The position numbers and the translations under genes are program-made. From Bacillota bacterium (GTDB lineage Bacteria > Bacillota_A > Clostridia > Peptostreptococcales > Anaerovoracaceae), in the NCBI GenBank assembly GCA_017556895.1, contig JAFYLX010000041.1:1-7198 (forward strand): a DNA stretch of 7,198 bases, written 5' to 3'. The notes under the pieces are model-generated. The model was not told where the DNA came from, did not search any database, and saw only the letters and a program-made list of their open reading frames with translations. How positions within the stretch are numbered: position 1 is the stretch's first letter; every line of letters begins with the position of its first letter. Positions 1-4,979 of the stretch are shown one piece after another.

Positions 1-13
1 ATCAGGCCAAAAA

Positions 14-45
14 CATGGTCCTATTTAAGCATGTCCCTACTTAAA
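14..45. repeat. Imperfect 16-base tandem repeat at the operon's 3' end
   Basis: CATGGTCCTATTTAAG (14-29) is followed immediately by CATGTCCCTACTTAAA (30-45), with 12 of 16 bases matching. The second copy spans the DUF2156 stop codon (37-39). It may be chance in AT-rich DNA or a small duplication. No terminator is visible between the stop and the left edge. Confidence 0.35.
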
Positions 46-984
46 CACGACTCTGTACTTCATAGATAGAGATACGGGTCTATAGGAAAGCTTTGTTTTT
101 CTTAGGTTTTCTAGTCCCATATCTTCTTCTCTGTTAATGTAGATAGTTTCTTCTGGCAGTCTTTTGCAAAATTCATTATTGATAGCCTGATACAGGCCTC
201 TAATTCTGTCGTCCGCCTTTTCAACATGTACCAGAACTTTCTCCTTGCGGTTTGTCTTGGCGAATTCGCCGAATGTAACAGCCATAATCTTGCCATCTAT
301 GCGGATTATGCCCGATAATAGACCCTTACCTACAAATTTTAGCATTTCCTCGATAGCTTCGTTTTCCATCTCTAAGATTTCCTTCCATTCGTCAGGAGTT
401 TCTTCAAGTTTGTACTCATTTTTGCCGAGTATATAGTCCATGATTTCAGGTACCATCTCGGCAGTTGCCTCCTCGTAAGTAAACTCTGTGTTTCTCAAGA
501 AATAGTTTAGATGGTTCTTCTTCTGATGGTATTTGCGACCGCTTAGATTAACTAAGTCTTCTTTTAAATAGATGTAGTCAGCATCGTCTCTGCTTTCTTC
601 AAGTTCCACTTGCTGGCCATAGGCTTCCTTAAGAATTGGAGCTATAGTCTCTGGTACAAGGCCCATGCACATAGGCTGTCCTTTTTCTGCAAACATTCCT
701 CTGCAAACCTCAATAGTTTCCTTCAGTTTAGCAGGGTCATAGCCACCATCTTTAGTTAAAGGAACGGACATGCAATACATCGGGCCACCTTCTTCATTTT
801 CCGACATGGCACCGATACACAGATAATCCCCTATTACTTCCCATGTGATGTTATGAGTGTTTCTCCACATATAGTTTGCGATAAATGTGTAGCTGGAAGA
901 ATTATAGTCATATCCATCGAAGTAGCTGTTTAATAAATCGATTTGTTCTTTACTTAAATTGTCAAATTTATTCTTAAATATCAT
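37..984 (-). CDS. DUF2156 (GNAT-like) domain protein
   Basis: This 315-residue protein looks like a DUF2156 family member, related in fold to the C-terminal aminoacyl-transfer domain of phosphatidylglycerol lysyltransferases (two GNAT-like halves). The clearest signature is at residues 138-162, where YIYLKEDLVNLSGRKYH leads into a basic KKNHLNYF stretch typical of the family. An N-terminal SYTFIANYMWR segment (31-41) also fits. There are no membrane segments, unlike full-length MprF, so it is probably cytosolic. It is the last gene of the four-gene minus-strand operon. Its ATG overlaps the stop of the preceding hydrolase gene by one base (TAATG), and no good ribosome binding site precedes it, so it probably depends on re-initiation. 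Family assignment is firm. Substrate is unknown; aminoacyl or acyl transfer to a lipid or small molecule is only an inference from the fold. Confidence 0.85.
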   Translation of the reverse strand: MIFKNKFDNLSKEQIDLLNSYFDGYDYNSSSYTFIANYMWRNTHNITWEVIGDYLCIGAMSENEEGGPMYCMSVPLTKDGGYDPAKLKETIEVCRGMFAEKGQPMCMGLVPETIAPILKEAYGQQVELEESRDDADYIYLKEDLVNLSGRKYHQKKNHLNYFLRNTEFTYEEATAEMVPEIMDYILGKNEYKLEETPDEWKEILEMENEAIEEMLKFVGKGLLSGIIRIDGKIMAVTFGEFAKTNRKEKVLVHVEKADDRIRGLYQAINNEFCKRLPEETIYINREEDMGLENLRKTKLSYRPVSLSMKYRVVFK

Positions 985-1538
985 TATTTTACAATTGCGC
1001 TAATGGCCTTGAACTCAGGCGCCTTAGCTCCCCCTAATAATTCGTATAAAATGCTTTCAGTACAAGTAACTGTCGCACCTGCAGCTGCCATCTTTGCCAC
1101 AGAAATGCTATGGTTTTCCAAATCTCTTGATCTCATGCAATCGGCAGCAAGAACAACCTTATATCCTGCTTCAAGAAGATCCAAAGTAGTCTGCTCAACG
1201 CAGATATGAGTCTCGATACCTGCCATGATAACAGTCTTTCTGCCAGACTCCCAAAGCGCATTCTTAAACTCTTCGTTCTTGTAGGCACTGAACGTAGTCT
1301 TGTCAATTTCAGCGAATTCGCCAAGGGCGTTAGCCACTTCGTCAGTCGTTACGCCAAGACCTCTCGCGTACTGAGTAGTAACCAGCTTTGGTACTTCGAA
1401 AACATTAAGGCCTGATGCCAGCTTGATGATATTTTTTTCTACTTTTTCTTTTTCTGCCATCGCAGGAAGAAGTTTTTCCTGGAAGTCTATTGCCACTAAA
1501 ATTGTATCTTCTCTATTTAATCTAACTATATTATTCAT
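984..1538 (-). CDS. Isochorismatase-family cysteine hydrolase (YcaC-like)
   Basis: A 184-residue protein of the isochorismatase-like hydrolase superfamily. The catalytic triad is visible: Asp18 in VAIDFQ, Lys80 in IDKTTFSAY, and nucleophile Cys113 in GIETHICVEQ, the segment that carries the family's cis-peptide. The TTQYARGLG stretch (54-62) matches the (T)EQYPxGLG motif of the short YcaC/ISOC1-like subgroup. The DxHxxH-type metal site that nicotinamidases carry between Asp and Lys is absent, so nicotinamidase activity is not supported; the true substrate is unknown. Translation starts in the ATGA overlap with surE. A TGGGAG ribosome binding site (1547-1552), eight bases upstream, lies inside the surE end. 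It sits third in the operon, between surE and the DUF2156 gene. Confidence 0.9.
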   Translation of the reverse strand: MNNIVRLNREDTILVAIDFQEKLLPAMAEKEKVEKNIIKLASGLNVFEVPKLVTTQYARGLGVTTDEVANALGEFAEIDKTTFSAYKNEEFKNALWESGRKTVIMAGIETHICVEQTTLDLLEAGYKVVLAADCMRSRDLENHSISVAKMAAAGATVTCTESILYELLGGAKAPEFKAISAIVK

Positions 1539-2299
1539 ATTTTAAGCTCCCATTTTTCCATCTCTTTTAGTCCCGCGTAATCATTCAAATCGTATTTGAT
1601 GGCGGAAATCGTCGCATATCCATCGTTGATGAGTTTTACGTCTAAATCATCCTCGTGATTGCCTATTTCTATCGGTTCTCCCGTATACTTATATGTCACT
1701 GTGCCGTTTCCTCTTGAAATTTCTTCGAATACCTGATCGTACTCTACAGTTCCAAGTTTTGCAGGCTTAACACCCTTGATATTTTCCATAGGAATGTCCG
1801 GCGTATTGATGCTGATTACGCCTAATCTTCCCTTGGCTTCGAGGGCTATAGGTAATACATCTACGGCCAGCTTACATGCGCCTTCGAAATATGTGGCATC
1901 ATGGCTGCATACGGAAACCGCCACCGCTGGGATTCCTTCAAGCATACCTTCTGCCGCAGCGGATACAGTGCCGGAATACATATTATCAGTACCTAGGTTT
2001 GCTCCTAGGTTGATTCCTGCATATACGGCATCCATGTGGATGCCTTTTTTCTTAAGAAGATCTAGCCCTAGCTTGACGCAGTCTGCCGGCGTTCCGTTAC
2101 ATTCTAAAGCGTACTTTGCCCCAGGAAACTCGACTTCTCTTACAGTTATTTCTTTTCTAAGGCTGAGGGCATGGCTAGATGCACTTCTCTGAGTGTCTGG
2201 CGCAACGACATAAATGTCTGCACAAGTCCCCATAGCCTCCACTAGTTTCTTTATTCCGATTGCATCAATTCCATCATCGTTTGAAATTAATATGTTCAT
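1535..2299 (-). CDS. surE: 5'/3'-nucleotidase SurE
   Basis: A 254-residue SurE, a metal-dependent cytosolic phosphatase that removes phosphate from nucleoside 5'- and 3'-monophosphates and, in some species, from short polyphosphates. The metal-binding residues are all present: Asp8 and Asp9 in ILISNDDGIDA, Ser39 in APDTQRSAS, and Asn97 in AGINLGANLG. The downstream YSGTVSAAAEG motif (108-118) is also canonical, and the length is normal for the family. The ATG overlaps the sirtuin stop codon as ATGA, and only a weak ribosome binding site is visible upstream, which suggests coupling to sirtuin translation. In proteobacteria surE usually sits beside pcm or stationary-phase genes; here it is cotranscribed with a sirtuin and two less understood enzymes. 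Confidence 0.95.
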   Translation of the reverse strand: MNILISNDDGIDAIGIKKLVEAMGTCADIYVVAPDTQRSASSHALSLRKEITVREVEFPGAKYALECNGTPADCVKLGLDLLKKKGIHMDAVYAGINLGANLGTDNMYSGTVSAAAEGMLEGIPAVAVSVCSHDATYFEGACKLAVDVLPIALEAKGRLGVISINTPDIPMENIKGVKPAKLGTVEYDQVFEEISRGNGTVTYKYTGEPIEIGNHEDDLDVKLINDGYATISAIKYDLNDYAGLKEMEKWELKI

Positions 2300-3027
2300 T
2301 CTTCAATTTCCATTACCTTTCCAATGCTGTCGTTAATAACAAGGTCTGCTCTATCGTCATACTGAGTCGCCTGCTTATTAATCAACACTAAATTATTCCC
2401 ACGAAAATAGCGAATTAAACCCGCCGCAGGATAAACTACTAAAGAAGTACCTCCGATAATCAGCGTGTCAGCCTCCTGAATAGCCTTGATTGCTCCCATC
2501 ATGCAGTTATCGTCTAGCGCTTCTTCATAAAGCACCACGTCAGGCTTTACGATTCCACCGCATTCCTTGCAGTGAGGAATTCCGTCTTTGCAGTTTGCTT
2601 CGTCCATTATGTAGTGAACATCATAAAAAGCGCCACAATGAGTACAATAGTTTCTAAGAACGCTTCCATGAAGTTCGAACACCTTCTCATTGCCCGCCTT
2701 TTGATGAAGTCCATCTATATTTTGCGTAATAACGGCCTTAAGCTTGCCCTGTTTTTCAAGATAAGCAAGAGCCTTATGGGCCTTGTTTGGCTCGGCATCT
2801 AGATAAATTAAATTCTTTTTATAGTAATCATAGAAAGTCTTCATATGTCTTACGAAAAAAGAATGTGATAACATCTCTTCAGGTGAATGACCGTATTCCT
2901 TCTGGGCGTTATAAAGGCCCTTTTCGGAACGGAAATCAGGAATGTTACTCTCTGTTGAAACTCCTGCGCCTCCGAAGAAAACTACGGATGCAGAGTTATC
3001 TATGATTTTCTTTAATCTTTCGTCCAT
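2296..3027 (-). CDS. cobB: SIR2-family NAD-dependent protein deacylase (sirtuin)
   Basis: A 243-residue sirtuin that uses NAD+ to remove acyl groups from protein lysines, releasing nicotinamide and O-acyl-ADP-ribose. The Rossmann NAD-binding motif is at residues 19-34 (GGAGVSTESNIPDFRS). TQNIDGLHQKAG lies at 101-112, the catalytic His120 in ELHGS, and GTSLVVYPAAGL at 193-204. A structural zinc site is intact, with Cys128 and Cys131 (CTHC) pairing with Cys153 and Cys156 (CKEC). The sequence looks like the bacterial M/U type; the Tyr/Arg pair of desuccinylases (SIRT5-like) is not evident, so deacetylation is the likelier main activity. It is the first gene of the operon, with an AAGGAGG ribosome binding site at 3033-3039 and five bases of spacing. 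It is preceded by an extended -10 promoter shared with the divergent patatin gene. Confidence 0.95.
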   Translation of the reverse strand: MDERLKKIIDNSASVVFFGGAGVSTESNIPDFRSEKGLYNAQKEYGHSPEEMLSHSFFVRHMKTFYDYYKKNLIYLDAEPNKAHKALAYLEKQGKLKAVITQNIDGLHQKAGNEKVFELHGSVLRNYCTHCGAFYDVHYIMDEANCKDGIPHCKECGGIVKPDVVLYEEALDDNCMMGAIKAIQEADTLIIGGTSLVVYPAAGLIRYFRGNNLVLINKQATQYDDRADLVINDSIGKVMEIEE

Positions 3028-3037
3028 ATTATCCTCC

Positions 3038-3067
3038 TTGAAAAATTAACATCATTGCAAATATTAT
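3038..3067 (+). promoter_or_regulatory. Candidate promoter of the patatin gene
   Basis: TTGAAA (3038-3043) and TATTAT (3062-3067) are each five of six matches to the sigma-A consensus and are 18 bases apart. The predicted start is near 3074, about 40 bases before the ATG. The -10 overlaps the opposing sirtuin -10 (3063-3068) and the -35 overlaps the sirtuin ribosome binding site. A weaker alternative is TTGCAA (3055-3060) with GATAAA (3077-3082). Confidence 0.5.
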
Positions 3068-3071
3068 ATCA
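3063..3071 (-). promoter_or_regulatory. Extended -10 promoter of the sirtuin operon
   Basis: On the minus strand the bases read TGATATAAT, a perfect TATAAT preceded by TG in the extended -10 position. The -35 position (3086-3091, TACCAA) is a poor match, as is tolerated with an extended -10. The start site would fall near 3056, giving a leader of about 28 bases with the AAGGAGG site at 3033-3039. This is the only obvious promoter for the four-gene operon. Confidence 0.7.
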
Positions 3072-3113
3072 CTTATGATAAACTTTTGGTAGAACTTTAG
3101 GGAGGTTTGAGAT

Positions 3114-4268
3114 ATGAAGAAAAACAAGGAAAAACTAGCCTTAGTTCTCGCCGGTGGCGGTGCTAGGGGCGCTTACGAAGTTGGGGTTTGGCAAGCGATG
3201 GCAGAACTTGGCATGGAAATCGATATTGTAACCGGCTCATCAGTTGGTTCAATCAATGGCGCTATGGTATGTCAGGGTGATTTGGAACTTTCTCTAAAAA
3301 TGTGGAAAGAAATGGAGACTCATAAAGTTTTTGATGTACACGAAGGTTTCCAAAATTTCGACTACGCAAAAGAGATAATTTTGAACAAAGGCGCAGGTTC
3401 TACAAGACTCAATGAACTTCTACACAAATACGTTGACGAAGAAAAAATCCGTGCGTCTTCCATCGACTACGGACTTACTACTGTTGAGCTAAAGACCCTT
3501 AAGCAGCACTTCCTTTTTAGGGAAGATATCAAGGAAGGCCAGATAGTAGACTACATACTGGCAAGTTCTTCTGCCTTTCCGGTAATCCACGCACACGAGA
3601 TCGACGGCGTTGAGTATATCGACGGCGGATATGCCGACGTAATGCCAATAGACATGGCTATAAAGAAGGGTGCTACTAAGGTAATCGCCGTAAGGCTACA
3701 TGGATTGGGTTTCGAAAGAAAACCTTCCAATGCAGAAAACGTAGATATTACTATCATCGATCCGAAGTGGGATTTAGGGGATACACTTATCTTCGATGTT
3801 GATAACGCGAAGAAAATCATGCGTCTTGGTTACCTAGATGCGATGAAGGCCTTTGGCATCTTCGACGGTAATTACTACACATTTGCAAAGGAAACTTTTA
3901 GTAAGACTGATATGAAAATGGCCGATGCGTGCGCAAAGGTTTTTGACATGGATCCCGGATTGATTTACACGAAGGAATCTTTCCTTGCTAAGCTTAAGTA
4001 TTCCTTTGAGACATCCGAGACAGATTTGAATGAGGCTATCAGTAAGCTTCGTCATCTCAGCAATAACACAGTTAGTCTCCACGATACAGTAAAAGTCCTT
4101 AAGGAGGCTGCAAAAGACGCTGTTCACATGCGTGTATTTTGCATTTTGATTGCCCAAAATATTAAGGAAAAGGGTAAGGACAGCATCTTCGTCAAAAATA
4201 CCGTAGCGAAGATAATCCCTGAATCTGTATATGCGGCTAAATTCTTAATTAAATATAACCTGATATAA
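3114..4268 (+). CDS. Patatin-like phospholipase family protein
   Basis: A 384-residue serine hydrolase of the patatin family, expected to act on acyl ester bonds of phospholipids or related lipids. The glycine-rich oxyanion loop is at residues 13-20 (AGGGARGA). The nucleophile elbow GSSVGSING at 41-49 puts the catalytic serine at Ser43, and the Asp of the Ser-Asp dyad is Asp170 in YIDGGYADVMPI. The patatin core ends near residue 200. The remaining 185 residues include DLGDTLIFDVDNAKKIMRLG and a helical tail, resembling the C-terminal extension often found in Firmicutes patatin-like proteins. No signal peptide is visible, so it is probably cytosolic. AGGGAGG (3099-3105), eight bases before the ATG, supports the start. 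The gene is monocistronic, divergent from the sirtuin operon, and followed directly by a terminator. The substrate is unknown. Confidence 0.92.
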   Translation: MKKNKEKLALVLAGGGARGAYEVGVWQAMAELGMEIDIVTGSSVGSINGAMVCQGDLELSLKMWKEMETHKVFDVHEGFQNFDYAKEIILNKGAGSTRLNELLHKYVDEEKIRASSIDYGLTTVELKTLKQHFLFREDIKEGQIVDYILASSSAFPVIHAHEIDGVEYIDGGYADVMPIDMAIKKGATKVIAVRLHGLGFERKPSNAENVDITIIDPKWDLGDTLIFDVDNAKKIMRLGYLDAMKAFGIFDGNYYTFAKETFSKTDMKMADACAKVFDMDPGLIYTKESFLAKLKYSFETSETDLNEAISKLRHLSNNTVSLHDTVKVLKEAAKDAVHMRVFCILIAQNIKEKGKDSIFVKNTVAKIIPESVYAAKFLIKYNLI

Positions 4269-4270
4269 CA

Positions 4271-4301
4271 AAAGGAGCTTCAAAATATGAAGCTCCTTTT
4301 T
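4271..4301. terminator. Bidirectional rho-independent terminator
   Basis: GGAGCTTC (4274-4281) pairs with GAAGCTCC (4289-4296) around a seven-base loop. The flanking AAA (4271-4273) and TTTTT (4297-4301) extend the stem and supply a T tract on the plus strand, with a shorter TTTTG tract on the minus strand. It begins three bases after the patatin stop and abuts the stop codon of the convergent S-component gene, so it likely ends both transcripts. Confidence 0.9.
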
Positions 4302-4865
4302 CTAGTTAGTTTCGTCAATTCTATATTCAAACATCTTCTTCGCCGGCGTCTTATACAGTGTCGCTGTAATGATAAGAGCAATTACAATGCCCACGCCAAA
4401 CTGAATAGCGTTGAATGGTACACCTAAGATGCCAGCTAGCATATTTCCTGCAAAGGCCCCGTCTACAAGAGCATATCCGATTACCATAACAACTCCTGCA
4501 ATGACCATTCCTATGATTTGTACAATCGGAACACCTGCAACCTTAACATAATTCTTCTTTCTTTTCATTGAAATCTCAACGAAAAGACCCATGATATATG
4601 CCATCAAGAACTTAATAATCAATGTCCATGGTGCATATATTGCATATCCGCCAAAGATATCTGCCATAGCAGATCCTACGCCTGAAGCAATCGCACCGTG
4701 TTTCTTTCCTAAAAGAAGGACTGAAACAAATATAAATGTATCCCCTAAATGAACGTACCCTTGTGTAAATGGCGCTGGTATTCTAATAGAAAATGTCGCC
4801 AAAAGCACCAAGCAAAGCATAAGTGCTGTCAAAACTAATTTACTTGTTTTTTCTGATCTAGTCAT
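4302..4865 (-). CDS. ECF transporter S component, PdxU2/HmpT-like (probable vitamin B6 or pyrimidine importer)
   Basis: A 187-residue integral membrane protein and the substrate-binding subunit of an energy-coupling-factor vitamin importer. It has about six hydrophobic segments (roughly 9-26, 42-53, 56-72, 78-97, 108-133, 150-171). The family-defining stretch runs from IRIPAPFTQGYVHLGDTF (27-44) through SAMADIFGGYAIYAPWTLI (65-83). No EcfA or EcfT genes are nearby, so it would share an energising module encoded elsewhere (group II ECF). The ATG at 4865 is preferred because CAAGGGG (4874-4880) lies eight bases upstream. A longer frame starting with TTG at 4910 has no ribosome binding site and would begin inside the -10 region. 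The divergent MocR-type regulator favours pyridoxine or another B6 vitamer; hydroxymethylpyrimidine is the main alternative. No riboswitch fits in the short leader. Confidence 0.85.
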   Translation of the reverse strand: MTRSEKTSKLVLTALMLCLVLLATFSIRIPAPFTQGYVHLGDTFIFVSVLLLGKKHGAIASGVGSAMADIFGGYAIYAPWTLIIKFLMAYIMGLFVEISMKRKKNYVKVAGVPIVQIIGMVIAGVVMVIGYALVDGAFAGNMLAGILGVPFNAIQFGVGIVIALIITATLYKTPAKKMFEYRIDETN

Positions 4866-4877
4866 ATCTAAAACCCC

Positions 4878-4906
4878 TTGTCTTATTTTAACTATGCTAT
4901 TATAAT
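4878..4906 (+). promoter_or_regulatory. Candidate promoter of the MocR regulator gene
   Basis: TTGTCT (4878-4883, four of six) and a perfect TATAAT (4901-4906) are separated by 17 bases. Transcription would start near 4913, leaving a leader of about 67 bases that contains all the ATGTAAT repeats. The -10 forms an ATTATAAT palindrome (4899-4906) with the opposing promoter. Confidence 0.55.
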
Positions 4907-4927
4907 ACAACTAAAATGTAATCTTTA
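4899..4927 (-). promoter_or_regulatory. Candidate promoter of the ECF S-component gene
   Basis: A perfect TATAAT lies on the minus strand at 4899-4904. Seventeen bases upstream, the -35 position (4922-4927, TAAAGA) is a poor match, so the promoter may need an activator or be intrinsically weak. The spacer and -35 contain the first ATGTAAT repeat (4916-4922), placing a possible regulator site directly on the promoter. Confidence 0.6.
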
Positions 4928-4943
4928 AAATATGTAATTACAT
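4913..4943. promoter_or_regulatory. Candidate operator: ATGTAAT direct repeat plus palindrome
   Basis: ATGTAAT occurs at 4916-4922 and again at 4932-4938, 16 bases apart, with flanks that match at nine of ten positions (4913-4922 versus 4929-4938). The second copy is half of a perfect 12-base palindrome, ATGTAATTACAT (4932-4943). The array overlaps the -35 and spacer of the S-component promoter and the predicted start of the regulator transcript. It is therefore well placed to control both. Binding by the neighbouring MocR protein is inferred from position only. Confidence 0.5.
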
Positions 4944-4979
4944 TTATTTTCATAAGTACAGTTCGAAGGAGATACATTT

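Noticed and set aside
4..22. Hairpin near the left edge as an operon terminator
   Set aside because: Only about five pairs with a bulge and no T tract follow on the minus strand.
984..1538. Nicotinamidase (PncA) assignment
   Set aside because: The triad is present but the metal-binding Asp and His residues of PncA are missing, and the TTQYARGLG motif points to the YcaC-like subgroup.
1776..2192. A 138-codon open frame on the plus strand
   Set aside because: It lies wholly antisense to surE, whose motifs are all intact, and its product resembles no family I know.
3551..3820. An 89-codon open frame on the minus strand inside the patatin gene
   Set aside because: It is antisense to the catalytic-Asp region of a well-supported gene, with no ribosome binding site or recognisable product.
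4866..4910. TTG-initiated N-terminal extension of the ECF S component
   Set aside because: The extra 15 codons begin beside the -10 box and lack a ribosome binding site, while ATG at 4865 has CAAGGGG at the right distance and leads straight into the first helix.
4866..4979. A riboswitch controlling the vitamin transporter
   Set aside because: The predicted leader from about 4892 to the start codon is under 30 bases, too short for a TPP or FMN aptamer, and no such motif is visible.
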